NCBI GenBank assembly: GCA_021555105.2
Contig: CP134604.1
Span: forward strand, 3,829,487 to 3,893,486
DNA length: 64,000 nucleotides
Reading direction: 5' to 3'
Source of the DNA: Thalassospiraceae bacterium LMO-JJ14
Lineage (GTDB): Bacteria > Pseudomonadota > Alphaproteobacteria > Rhodospirillales > Casp-alpha2
The notes below the pieces were generated by a model, which searched no databases, had not been told where the DNA came from, and saw only the letters and a program-made list of their open reading frames with translations. The translations under genes were made by a program, and so were the position numbers. This document shows positions 26,928 to 35,667 of this stretch, one piece after another. Position 1 is the first letter of the stretch, and every line of letters begins with the position of its first letter.

Positions 26928-28040
26928 ATGAGCCTGATTGACGTCGATACCGCCGCCGGATGGTACGCCAAGGACTTGCACGACGATCGGCGCTGGGTGT
27001 TTTTCATCGATGCCGCCGCCCGTAAACAAATGACCGCCGCCGTCAAGAAAGCTTATGATCCGGACCGCCGCCTGTTCGACTACAGCCGCAGCGATTTCGA
27101 CCTCGGACCGGCCTGGGAGACGATTGCCGCCGCGATCCGCGAAGCCTATCACGGCCGCGGCATCGCCCTGGTCAAGGGGCTGCCCCGCGAGGGTATCAGC
27201 GAACAGGAATTCGAATTGATGAACTGGGCGATCGGTCTCAATACCGGTGTCGCCCGTCCGCAAGGCAAGATGTCGCAATATATTTCGCCGGTCCGCGATG
27301 CCGGCACCGACTACCGTGCGTCGAACGGACGCGGTTATTCATCGAACGCCAAGCTCGATTTCCACACGGACGGCTGCGATATCGTTTCGCTGGCGTGTTA
27401 CAATGCCGCCAAGTCGGGCGGACAGAGCATGATCTCGTCCAGCGTCACGGCACGCCGTATCCTGATTGAGGAGCACCCCGACCTGGCCGAAGTGGCGCAT
27501 AGCGATACGTTCTGTTTCAGCCGCCAGAAGGAAGAGGCGCCGGATGAACACAAATTCTACCGCCAGCCGCTTTTCGACATTTGTGACGGCCGGCTGTTCG
27601 GTAAATGGAATCGCAACCGCGTCATGTCGGCGGCGAACAATATCGACGAGGTGCCGGCGCTGACGCCCGAACAACTTGCGACCGGCGAAGCGCTGGACGA
27701 TATCCTGAGCCGCCCCGACGTGATGTTTACGATGTATCTGGAGCCGGGGGATCTGCAGCTTCTCAACAATCACGTGATGTTGCATTCTCGCACCGATTAC
27801 GAAGATTTCGAAGAACCCGAAAAGAAGCGCATGCTGAGCCGCCTTTGGCTGGCACCGCCGGATTCCGTTCGCCTGCCCGACAGTTGGGGCGATTTCTTCC
27901 GCGCCGTCGAGCCCGGCACGGTGCGCGGCGGCATTCGCGGCCACCATCATGATGATGCCTGCCTTGCATTCGAGAAGCGCCAGGCCGAAAGTCTTGGGAT
28001 GCGCATCGCTCCAGGTTGGGTCGAGCGGAAAATAGCCTAA
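26928..28040 (+). CDS. TauD/TfdA-like 2-oxoglutarate dioxygenase
   Basis: 370 residues from ATG 26928 (MSLIDVDTAAGWYAKDL); the frame is open from 26847. The iron motif HxD is in KLDFHTDGCDIVSLACYN, the distal His in LLNNHVMLHSRTDYED, and an Arg in KKRMLSRLWLAP. The 2-OG dioxygenase class is clear; the substrate is not. It is the first gene of a LysR-controlled unit with the isocitrate lyase/PEP mutase-family gene, which starts 16 bp downstream. Confidence 0.88.
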   Translation: MSLIDVDTAAGWYAKDLHDDRRWVFFIDAAARKQMTAAVKKAYDPDRRLFDYSRSDFDLGPAWETIAAAIREAYHGRGIALVKGLPREGISEQEFELMNWAIGLNTGVARPQGKMSQYISPVRDAGTDYRASNGRGYSSNAKLDFHTDGCDIVSLACYNAAKSGGQSMISSSVTARRILIEEHPDLAEVAHSDTFCFSRQKEEAPDEHKFYRQPLFDICDGRLFGKWNRNRVMSAANNIDEVPALTPEQLATGEALDDILSRPDVMFTMYLEPGDLQLLNNHVMLHSRTDYEDFEEPEKKRMLSRLWLAPPDSVRLPDSWGDFFRAVEPGTVRGGIRGHHHDDACLAFEKRQAESLGMRIAPGWVERKIA

Positions 28041-28056
28041 GTCGGGAAACGCCAAC

Positions 28057-28929
28057 ATGACAAATACCAGGAAGCTGAGAGCACTCCTCGCCGAAAACGA
28101 TATCGTACGTGCGCCGGGGGTTTATGACGGCATCACCGCGAAGCTTGTCGAACAGGCAGGGTTCCCCGCCGTCTACATGACCGGCGCCGGCACGTCGATG
28201 TCGCTGGGCTATCCGGATTTCGGTCTGGTGACGCAAACCGAGATGGTCGCCAATGCCGGCGTTATCGCGCGTACCGTCGCCGTCCCGGTCATCGCCGACG
28301 CCGACACCGGGTACGGCAACGAGCTGAATGTGACCCGCACAGTCAATGAATACGAACGCGCCGGCGTTGCCGCGATCCATATCGAGGATCAGGTCATGCC
28401 GAAACGCTGCGGTCACCTTGACGGCAAGGAGATCATTCCACTGGGCGAGTACGTCGCCAAAATCCGCGCTGCCGCCGCCGCCCGCATGGACCCTGACTTT
28501 GTCATCATCGCCAGGACCGATGCCAACGCCGTCACCGGATTCGAGGACGCCATTACACGCGCCAATGCGGCTCTCGCAAACGGTGCCGATGTCGCCTTTG
28601 TCGAAGCGGCACGAACCATGGAAGAACTGAAGGCGATCCCGGAACGGGTCAACGGCCCGTGCCTGCTCAATATCGTGGTCGGCGGCAAGACACCTGACCT
28701 CGACCTCGGCGAGGCCTGCGACATGGGCTATAAAATCGCCATCATGCCGTCATTGCTGACGGCGGCGATCATGGAAACCTGCGACCGCACACTGGCCGAG
28801 CTTAGGGAAACCGACCGCCCGGCGAGTGCCAGCAGTAAAATCAAGGTTGGAGACCGGTTTGAACGTTTCGGCGCCTCGGCATGGAATGAACTGCGTACAA
28901 AATTTCAGGATTCCGAAGCGGCGGAATAA
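28057..28929 (+). CDS. Isocitrate lyase/PEP mutase family protein
   Basis: A 290-residue TIM-barrel enzyme of the family that includes 2-methylisocitrate lyase, oxaloacetate decarboxylase and carboxyphosphonoenolpyruvate mutase. Mg2+-binding acids are in IADADTGYGNELN and IHIEDQ, and the lyase-type loop is MPKRCGHLDGKE, whose Cys marks C-C lyases rather than PEP mutases. A lyase acting on the product of the preceding dioxygenase is plausible but unproven. It is convergent with the histidine kinase gene (17 bp). Confidence 0.88.
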   Translation: MTNTRKLRALLAENDIVRAPGVYDGITAKLVEQAGFPAVYMTGAGTSMSLGYPDFGLVTQTEMVANAGVIARTVAVPVIADADTGYGNELNVTRTVNEYERAGVAAIHIEDQVMPKRCGHLDGKEIIPLGEYVAKIRAAAAARMDPDFVIIARTDANAVTGFEDAITRANAALANGADVAFVEAARTMEELKAIPERVNGPCLLNIVVGGKTPDLDLGEACDMGYKIAIMPSLLTAAIMETCDRTLAELRETDRPASASSKIKVGDRFERFGASAWNELRTKFQDSEAAE

Positions 28930-28946
28930 ACCATCCGAAATTGGCG

Positions 28947-30464
28947 TTATTTTTCCGGTTCGCCGAACGGCAGGGTCACGTAAACCTCGGTGCCTTTTCC
29001 GGTTGCGCTTGTAATCGAAAGTTGGCCGCCATGCGCGTCAACCAAAGACTTGACGATCGACAAGCCGAGCCCGGTCCCGCTTTTGGTCACATGAGCGTTA
29101 GGCTGCCCTTTGGAGAACGGCTCCGTAGCCCGGTGCAGAAAATCGCCGGGGATTCCGATACCGCTATCGGCGACACGAGCCTTCAGCATGTCACCCTCGG
29201 CCTGAACGGAAATACTGATGCGCCCTCCCTGCTCCGTGAACTTGACCGCATTGGCGAGGATATTGAGAAATATTTGCGCCACCGCCTTTCGGTCGGCATG
29301 AAGCGGCCCGATATCATCCGCCATATTCACAATCAGTTCGATATCACGGTCCGCGGCCTGCTGCTGAAAATTGCGGATACATTCGTCAAGTACGTCGCCG
29401 ATATTGAAATGTTCCTTAAGCAGCGCTCGCTTGCCTGCCTCAATCGCGGCGACATCCAGGATATCGTTAACCAGACCCAGAAGGTGTTCGCCACTGCTGT
29501 GGATATCATTGGCGTATTCCCGGTAATTGTCCGTACCGAGCGGCCCGAAGAACTCACCGCGCAACATTTCGCTGAACCCTAGAATGGCATTCAGGGGCGT
29601 ACGGAATTCATGGCTCATGGTGGCGATGAACTGCGACTTGGCGCGGTTCGCTTTCTCGGCCTCGTTGTAGGCATTCCGGGCCGCTTCCTCGGCCTTGAAC
29701 AGTTCGGTCAGATCGACGCTCACCGAACCGACCTTGGTGATTTTACCATCCCGATCGTACACCGGAAATTTGGTTATGCTCAGGGTATGTAAATCGCCGT
29801 CGACGAAAAAGCGCTTTACCCGTCTGTTCACCAGCTTGCCCGATGTCAGGACGTCATCTTCTTGGGCGTTCATGACCAGGGCGTCCTCTTCGGACTGGAA
29901 GCCTGCGATCTGATCCGAGCGATGGCCGAGCATTTCATTGAAATCCCTGCCATACCAAGAGAGGTAAGTCGGGTTTGAACGTTCTATCGCATGGTTACTG
30001 TCCTTGATCAAAAGACCCACGGGTAGATTTTCGAAAATGGAATCGAGAATGTTTTCATTTTCCAGCAACGCCTCGGTCCTGACCTCCATGTTACGAAGCT
30101 GACGCGAGAACTGCAGCACCGTCAGAACCAGTCCGGCGAAGACCAGTAGCGCCGAAACCGAACACAGATACCAGTTCGCCGTCCGGTGCAGTTCCTCTGC
30201 AACCTTCATCGTAGCCGCCAGACCGTCCGTTCGCAATACGACGGTTATCGTATACAAATCGGCAGCATACAGCGCGGTAATGGTCCAAAGGCCGGCAAGG
30301 GTGCAGCCAACGCCGGTGGCCGCACCTGTACGCAGAATATCACTACGCCGCCTGTAAACGACAATGCTTGCGTAAATAGCGATGACGATCAGCAATACAT
30401 CGATTGCGATCATCACCTCCCCGACCTCAAATGCAGTCCCGGTCATTGCATTTTTTACCCGCAT
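28947..30464 (-). CDS. Membrane PAS histidine kinase
   Basis: 505 residues. About three hydrophobic helices in the first 120 residues (VMIAIDVLLIVIAIYASIVV; GVGCTLAGLWTITALYA; SALLVFAGLVLTVLQF) are followed by a PAS domain (ILDSIFENLPVGLLIKDSNH), a short coiled coil, HisKA with MSHEFRTPLNAILGFSE and an HATPase with NAVKFTEQGG, DSGIGIPG and GTGLGLSIVK. No receiver domain or adjacent response regulator is seen. The N-terminal Met is uncertain, because a strong GGGGAGG lies 17 codons further in. Confidence 0.9.
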   Translation of the reverse strand: MRVKNAMTGTAFEVGEVMIAIDVLLIVIAIYASIVVYRRRSDILRTGAATGVGCTLAGLWTITALYAADLYTITVVLRTDGLAATMKVAEELHRTANWYLCSVSALLVFAGLVLTVLQFSRQLRNMEVRTEALLENENILDSIFENLPVGLLIKDSNHAIERSNPTYLSWYGRDFNEMLGHRSDQIAGFQSEEDALVMNAQEDDVLTSGKLVNRRVKRFFVDGDLHTLSITKFPVYDRDGKITKVGSVSVDLTELFKAEEAARNAYNEAEKANRAKSQFIATMSHEFRTPLNAILGFSEMLRGEFFGPLGTDNYREYANDIHSSGEHLLGLVNDILDVAAIEAGKRALLKEHFNIGDVLDECIRNFQQQAADRDIELIVNMADDIGPLHADRKAVAQIFLNILANAVKFTEQGGRISISVQAEGDMLKARVADSGIGIPGDFLHRATEPFSKGQPNAHVTKSGTGLGLSIVKSLVDAHGGQLSITSATGKGTEVYVTLPFGEPEK

Positions 30465-30605
30465 TTGCCCAGATGCGGGGTCCCCTTCAAAACCGAGTAT
30501 ATATCCGATTTGGACAGGTTACAGTAGTTTTACAACGCAAACTCGACTTAAAATCACATCGAGCAAGGGCGCGCTTTTCCCGCTGGCGGGCAAATATTGA
30601 CGGGT

Positions 30606-31517
30606 CTATTTCCCGGCATCTTTCCTGTAGGATACGCCCAACGCTTCCTCATAGACCTTGAGCATCGCGCTTTTCGGCTCATCGCCGTATCCCGCCGCAA
30701 TGGCCGCCTTGTAGCTACCGATCATGGCTTTCACGACCGGCAATTGCGCGCCGGTATCGGCGGCCATGCGTTCGACGTTGACGATGTCTTTATAAGCGGC
30801 ATTCAAGCTGAAATCGCTGTCGAACTTACCCTCCAGCATGCGCGGCACGAAATACTCAGAAGCGAAGCTGCGTGAACTGCCGCTCATGACAATTTCCGCA
30901 ACCTGCTCGGGGTCGAGCCCGACGGCGACGGTCAGCGGCAGCACTTCCGCGAGTGCCGCGATGTTGACGTTATAGATGATATTGTTCAGCGCCTTCATCG
31001 CCTGACCGGTGCCGCGCGGACCGCAGTGAATAATCGCCGTACCGACATGCTCCAGATACGGCTTCACCTCTTCGAAGGCTTCGTCCGTGCCGCCGAACAT
31101 CACCGTCAGAGTCCCGTCGCTGGCACGGAACGGCATCCCGGATATCGGGCAGTCCCAATAAGTGATGCCGTGCGCCGCCGCCTCGTCGGCGATGGCCAAT
31201 GCATCGGTGCGGTCCAGCGTCGTCGTGTCGACGAGCGTCAGTGCATCGTTTCTGGAAGCATCGATACCGCTGACGATACCGTCGTCGCCGAAGATTGCCA
31301 CACGTACTTCCGGCGCATACGGCAGGCACATGAAAATCAGATCGCATTTCGCCGCCATGTCGGCGGGCGAGGTGCTGGCCGTGGCACCGGCCTCGAGAAG
31401 TGGCCGCATTGCCCCTGCGTGGGTGTCGAAAACGAGCAGGGCGCCGTTCTTTTCCAGCATGTTGAGGGCCATGCCCGCGCCCATGCGGCCAAGGCCGATA
31501 AAGCCGATATTTCGCAC
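30606..31517 (-). CDS. 3-hydroxyisobutyrate-dehydrogenase-like NAD(P) oxidoreductase
   Basis: A 303-residue beta-hydroxyacid dehydrogenase. The Rossmann motif IGFIGLGRMGAGMALNM is at residues 4-20, the substrate segment CPISGMPFRASDGTLTVMFG at about 122-141, and the catalytic Lys is expected in GTGQAMKALNNIIYNVN. Substrates in the family include 3-hydroxyisobutyrate, tartronate semialdehyde and glyoxylate. A paralogue lies at 51126. The DsbA-family gene is upstream on the same strand. Confidence 0.9.
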   Translation of the reverse strand: MRNIGFIGLGRMGAGMALNMLEKNGALLVFDTHAGAMRPLLEAGATASTSPADMAAKCDLIFMCLPYAPEVRVAIFGDDGIVSGIDASRNDALTLVDTTTLDRTDALAIADEAAAHGITYWDCPISGMPFRASDGTLTVMFGGTDEAFEEVKPYLEHVGTAIIHCGPRGTGQAMKALNNIIYNVNIAALAEVLPLTVAVGLDPEQVAEIVMSGSSRSFASEYFVPRMLEGKFDSDFSLNAAYKDIVNVERMAADTGAQLPVVKAMIGSYKAAIAAGYGDEPKSAMLKVYEEALGVSYRKDAGK

Positions 31518-31595
31518 CTGTTCCCTCCCGGATTTTTGACGATGAGAAAACCACTCTAGGCAGCGGACCGGAGCCGGACAATGAAGATCATGTGC

Positions 31596-32228
31596 TTACT
31601 GTGCAGAATCGCCACGCGGCTTGGCGCCCATTTCGGTGACGAAGGACGCCAGCGCGTCATAAGGCTGTGCGCCGACTATCCCGTGCCCTTCACTGACGAA
31701 TGTCGGCACGCCTGTTACGCCATAGGCATGCGATTTCGACCAGTCGGCGTCGACTGCGTCTTTGAATGACCGCGTTCCGATCACGTCGCGAGCGGTTTCG
31801 ACATCAAGGCCGGCCTTTTTCACCACATCGAGAATCACGTCCGGATCACCGATGTTGCGCCCGTCGACAAAATACGCCTCGAAGAACAGATCGTGGATCG
31901 CATCACCGCCCGGTTGCGTATCGGCCCAGGTGCCGACTTCCTGCGCGAGGCGGCTGTTGAAAGTATGCGTGCGGGGCTTGAAGGGCAGCCCTTCAGCCGC
32001 CATCAGTCCCTGCATGCGTTCGTTCTTTTCATCGATCCCGGCCTGATCGGTGCGGAACAGATCCATCAGCCGACGCCCTTCGGACGGCGTTTCCGGATGC
32101 AACGGGAAATGCACCAGGCGGACGTCGATATCGAATTTCTCCTTCAGCTTTTTGACACGGTTGTCGCCGAGGTAGCACCACGGACAGACATAGTCGGAAA
32201 AAACTTCAAGCGTGAGTGGTTCTGTCAT
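31596..32228 (-). CDS. DsbA-family oxidoreductase (FrnE-like)
   Basis: A 210-residue thioredoxin-fold protein with the active site CPWC in SDYVCPWCYLGDNRV and a cis-Pro loop in YGVTGVPTFV. It has no signal peptide, so a cytosolic role is expected, as for FrnE and 2-hydroxychromene-2-carboxylate isomerase relatives. It may reduce or isomerise disulfides or use glutathione. The reading frame is complete. The HIBADH-like gene follows after 78 bp. Confidence 0.9.
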   Translation of the reverse strand: MTEPLTLEVFSDYVCPWCYLGDNRVKKLKEKFDIDVRLVHFPLHPETPSEGRRLMDLFRTDQAGIDEKNERMQGLMAAEGLPFKPRTHTFNSRLAQEVGTWADTQPGGDAIHDLFFEAYFVDGRNIGDPDVILDVVKKAGLDVETARDVIGTRSFKDAVDADWSKSHAYGVTGVPTFVSEGHGIVGAQPYDALASFVTEMGAKPRGDSAQ

Positions 32229-32432
32229 GTTGTGCTTTCCAGTTGGTGTTCACGGAGTGCTCTGGAAGTCTGTCATAGATTTCCGGGCAATCCAAATAAG
32301 CGCAATAAATACCGTTTAAGTCCCCGGGCCGTGTCAGCGTACTAACGTCAATGCGGTAAAAATGCTATGATCCACACTGTCGGATTCGCAAGCAGAAGGC
32401 GTGATCGCGCCCAGGCATTTGGGAGTTTCAAA

Positions 32433-32942
32433 ATGGCCCTTACTGACAAAAAGTCTGAGAACAAGGACACCTCCGATAACGATGTGGATATGGGCGATAT
32501 CGTCCCGTCCGCCCTCAATGATTCAACCCATGCCGAAATCCGCTGCCTTTATGCGGAAAGCACTGAGACATTGCGGTTCGTAAAAAACCACCAGTGGCGC
32601 ACCGTTGGCGCAACCCTGCTAACATTTCTCGGCCTGATCTTCATCGCCAACATCGTGGATGCCAATGTCGCCGTGACGCAGAAATTCATGGGCATCACGA
32701 TCGTCCTGACGACAGCGGTGATCTTCACGCTGATCATTTATCAGTTCTGGATGCATAACGAGCAGCGCAAGATCGACGCCATGGGCGAACACATGTCGAG
32801 CCTGTTCCGCGACATCCGCGCTATCAAGTCGCCACGCGAAGGCAACCTGCATCGCTATACGCTTTTGATGTTTATGATCCTGACCGTCGTGCTCGGCGCC
32901 GTCGTCGTACACTTGGCGCTGCAACGAATCGCCATCGGCTGA
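32433..32942 (+). CDS. Two-helix membrane protein, unknown
   Basis: 169 residues from ATG 32433 (GGGAG seven bases before). An acidic head (DKKSENKDTSDNDVDMGD) is followed by two helices (TLLTFLGLIFIANIVDA and GITIVLTTAVIFTLIIYQFW) and by a third near the C-terminus (YTLLMFMILTVVLGAVVVHL). I do not recognise the family. It is convergent with gss, with 28 bp between the stops that hold a tandem hairpin. No signal peptide is seen. Confidence 0.7.
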   Translation: MALTDKKSENKDTSDNDVDMGDIVPSALNDSTHAEIRCLYAESTETLRFVKNHQWRTVGATLLTFLGLIFIANIVDANVAVTQKFMGITIVLTTAVIFTLIIYQFWMHNEQRKIDAMGEHMSSLFRDIRAIKSPREGNLHRYTLLMFMILTVVLGAVVVHLALQRIAIG

Positions 32943-32952
32943 CCTCGTCACG

Positions 32953-32996
32953 CCGGATCGGGGACGATCCTCATTTGTCCGGATCGGGGACGATCC
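32953..32996. repeat. Tandem 18-bp hairpin repeat around the gss stop
   Basis: The 18-mer CCGGATCGGGGACGATCC occurs at 32953-32970 and 32979-32996. Each copy contains the dyad GGATCG/CGATCC around a 4-base loop. The second copy encodes part of the C-terminus of gss (IVPDPDK), the first lies just past its stop. It could act as a bidirectional stop between the convergent genes, or be a local tandem duplication. There is no T-run. Confidence 0.6.
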
Positions 32997-34860
32997 GGAG
33001 CGGCAGGATATCGCTGTCGACCGTGATGATGTTCGACGTGTCGCAGCGCACGCAGGCGCCGGCGTATGTTCCCGACGCGGTGAATGTGCAGACCTGAACG
33101 TTCTTGCCGTCGATTTTCGGCAGCGCGAACATCTCCTGATAAATGTGGTCACGCGCCTCGAAATTCCCCGCGGTTTCGTTGACCACCTTGTCGTCGGCAT
33201 CGTAGATCGTGATGTTGTGGCCGCAGCGCCCGACAATCGGTTTCGCCACGTAACCCGTGGCGCGCAGGTCGTCATCCAGATCAAAGCTCGTCTTTAACAG
33301 ATACGGGTGCTCCGGATACAGCATCCAAAGCACCGGCAGAATCGCCTTGTTTGACGGGATCAGCGTCCACAACGGCTCGAACACCATCACTTCCGGACGC
33401 AGCAGGACGTCGACCAGTCGCGGTGCCTGTGTGGCGCGGTCAATTGTCCGGTGCAGGCGCAGATTATCTTCGTCCTCGGAAATCTGATCGCGGATCTCAT
33501 CCAGCGCGGTTTCCCAGGCCCATGTCTTCCACACCCAGTCGATGTGCCGCCCATCGGCATCGGAAACCTGCCCGTCGCTGCCCCATTTCAGGCTCGAAAC
33601 CCCCTTGATGATAGTGCATGGGATACCCGCCGCATCGATGGCCGATTTCATGTATTGCGCGTGGTAGCTCTCCTCGAGGTCCCTGTCCTGCATGATATGC
33701 AGGAACGCCCCGGCGGCGGATTCCTTCCAGGCATCGACCAGTTCGCGGTGCAGCCTGAACCCGGCCGAACGGCCGTCATTGCAGCCGTAATGCTTTGCCC
33801 ACAGTTCCTGCACCTTCCCTGTTTCCATGTGGCAGGACGCGGAATCGCAATTGTATTCGTAGACCTTGAGTCCCCTCGACGAGAGCGAGAAATCGAACCT
33901 CCCGGTGATCGTCTCGTTACGGCGGTTATCCCAACTCTGATGAATGCGCGGCCAGATCGCCGGCGGCAGATTGAAACGGCGCAGCAACGCGTCGTCCTGC
34001 AGGACGAAGCTCGTGGCATGCATGAACATGGCATGCAGTTCGTTGGTGGCACGCTTGATTTCCTGATTGGCGGATTCCGTCAGACACATATACTTGAAGC
34101 GGTCGGCATCGTCGCTCGCCAGCCGACTGCCCTGCATCGACTGGATGTAGGATGCCTCGTCCAGGTGCGCCGGATCGAGCCACCCTTCCCCGGTCTGCCC
34201 TTTGTTGGGGACTTCGCGCAATTGCAGATCGAACAATTTCGGGTCGACATCCTCAATCACCTCGGCATGGGTCGCGTCATCGGTCTGGATAACCCAGCCC
34301 ATGATGCCCGCATCTTCATACGTACAGTCGATCCAGTACCCGCCGTCAGGCCCCAGGGTCACGGCAAGTTCGCGGGACCATGAATGGCCCTCCGGCCACA
34401 GCTTGTCCTCCACGTTCTGTTCGATGACGCGGATCTTGTCATCGAAGACTTCCGTCACCACGGCAACGTGACCGGTCTCGTGAAATTCGCCGCCTTCATT
34501 CCATATCAGGAGGCATCCGGGCACAGGCCGCTTCGCTGCGCCATTGACGAATGATTTCAAAGGCAGCTTGGAATTATCTGCGATAACCGTGACAAAGTGC
34601 AGCCGGAAGATGTCATAGGCCATGGCGATATCGTCGAAGACATAGCCCTTGTTGATGTATAGCCAGCGCCGGGCCAGCTCCACGCACTGCCATTTGTAGC
34701 CCATGAAGACACCGTCGACATAGCTGCGATATGCCTGACGGTTCGGCAGGTCGGTGCGGTCAGCACTCGGGTAATGGCTCGAATAGACGCCGACGCCGCC
34801 TTCGGCGACACCCAGCAACGTGCCGAACTTTTCACGATGAACGACGTCGAGATTACCCAT
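32971..34860 (-). CDS. gss: Bifunctional glutathionylspermidine synthetase/amidase
   Basis: A 629-residue two-domain enzyme. The N-terminal CHAP amidase (residues 1-200) has its nucleophile at Cys59 in MGYKWQCVELARRWL, the same number as E. coli Gss, and the His in ETGHVAVVTEV. The C-terminal ATP-grasp synthetase (from about 230) has IWPRIHQSWDNRRNE, LKVYEYNCDSASCHMETGK and KPIVGRCGHNITIYD. It joins glutathione to spermidine with ATP and can cleave the product again. The gene is rare outside gammaproteobacteria and kinetoplastids in my experience, so transfer is possible. Confidence 0.93.
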   Translation of the reverse strand: MGNLDVVHREKFGTLLGVAEGGVGVYSSHYPSADRTDLPNRQAYRSYVDGVFMGYKWQCVELARRWLYINKGYVFDDIAMAYDIFRLHFVTVIADNSKLPLKSFVNGAAKRPVPGCLLIWNEGGEFHETGHVAVVTEVFDDKIRVIEQNVEDKLWPEGHSWSRELAVTLGPDGGYWIDCTYEDAGIMGWVIQTDDATHAEVIEDVDPKLFDLQLREVPNKGQTGEGWLDPAHLDEASYIQSMQGSRLASDDADRFKYMCLTESANQEIKRATNELHAMFMHATSFVLQDDALLRRFNLPPAIWPRIHQSWDNRRNETITGRFDFSLSSRGLKVYEYNCDSASCHMETGKVQELWAKHYGCNDGRSAGFRLHRELVDAWKESAAGAFLHIMQDRDLEESYHAQYMKSAIDAAGIPCTIIKGVSSLKWGSDGQVSDADGRHIDWVWKTWAWETALDEIRDQISEDEDNLRLHRTIDRATQAPRLVDVLLRPEVMVFEPLWTLIPSNKAILPVLWMLYPEHPYLLKTSFDLDDDLRATGYVAKPIVGRCGHNITIYDADDKVVNETAGNFEARDHIYQEMFALPKIDGKNVQVCTFTASGTYAGACVRCDTSNIITVDSDILPLRIVPDPDK

Positions 34861-34946
34861 GCCGCGCTTGTTGCTTTCACTGAGTCAACACTGCCGGCCG
34901 GGAAAATCCCGAACGGCAAGTGTGTTGGATTTTGTAACGAAAAAAT

Positions 34947-34967
34947 GCCCGGATCCAGACACCGGGC
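34947..34967 (-). terminator. Terminator-like hairpin upstream of gss
   Basis: On the minus strand, GCCCGG and CCGGGC (loop of 9) are followed by ATTTTTTC. It lies 87 bp upstream of the gss start and 116 bp beyond the stronger terminator at 35083. It could be a second stop for the small exported gene, or a leader terminator for gss. I see no ORF in the 34861-35082 stretch. Confidence 0.5.
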
Positions 34968-35082
34968 TGCGCCTCATGTGTACCTGTTTCGGGTTTTGTT
35001 CAAGAGAATTTTTAGCTTGGGTGACGGGCTACAGCGGCGCCCTGCACGATATCGACCGGCCATGAAAACGGCCCAGGAAAAA

Positions 35083-35124
35083 CCACAGTCCCGGCCCGGT
35101 TGCGTTAACCGGCCGGGACTGTGG
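35083..35124 (-). terminator. Strong intrinsic terminator of the small exported protein gene
   Basis: A perfect 14-bp stem (CCACAGTCCCGGCC with its complement) continues through a one-base bulge into GGTT/AACC, with a short loop. On the minus strand it is followed directly by TTTTT. It starts 9 bp past the stop of the 35134-35385 gene. It is the clearest factor-independent terminator in this part of the window. Confidence 0.9.
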
Positions 35125-35133
35125 GGGAACCGC

Positions 35134-35385
35134 TTACTGAATGCCGAGGATCTTTTCAGCCTCGCTGAGGGCCTTCATGGATTCAGCATGTTTACCGGCT
35201 TTATGCATGGCTTCACCCTTGGCACGCAACCCGGTTACCTTGCCCATTTGTGCTTTGGACAGGCTCGCGGATTTCAAGGCTTCGTCGATGGCTTTCATGT
35301 GTTTGGGGCAAGAGCTGGCAAAGGCAGGTGCGGACGCAACCATGATCAGGGCAGCGGCAGCGCAGGCAAGAATACGTGATTTCAT
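35134..35385 (-). CDS. Small exported helical protein
   Basis: 83 residues from ATG 35385 (AAGGAA upstream; the frame runs open to 35469). The signal peptide is ILACAAAALIMVASAPAFAS, and the mature part is Lys/Ala-rich and helical (CPKHMKAIDEALKSASLSKA; GLRAKGEAMHKAGKHAESM). It has one Cys. It is a single gene with its own terminator, suggesting a well-expressed periplasmic protein. Function unknown. The 282 bp upstream to the MFS gene hold no other gene I can support. Confidence 0.85.
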   Translation of the reverse strand: MKSRILACAAAALIMVASAPAFASSCPKHMKAIDEALKSASLSKAQMGKVTGLRAKGEAMHKAGKHAESMKALSEAEKILGIQ

Positions 35386-35667
35386 GACTGATGTTCCTTG
35401 TTCAATAATCCGGATAAGCCGGCGGGATACTTGTTTCCGGCATGAAAAATCCGTGCCGGACATCTCCAATGCTCAATATTACTGCAACGCAGACACACGG
35501 GATAACGATTTGACCGTATGGCACATCACAAATTGTTGAACGAAGGCAATCCCCCATACGCGCGTGGATTGGCGGCAACCGCAATGGAAACAACGAAGCC
35601 GGATACACCGGAAGTTTGCAGCTAACACGCAGCTATTCAAGAACCCACTTGTACGTTAAAACGACGT

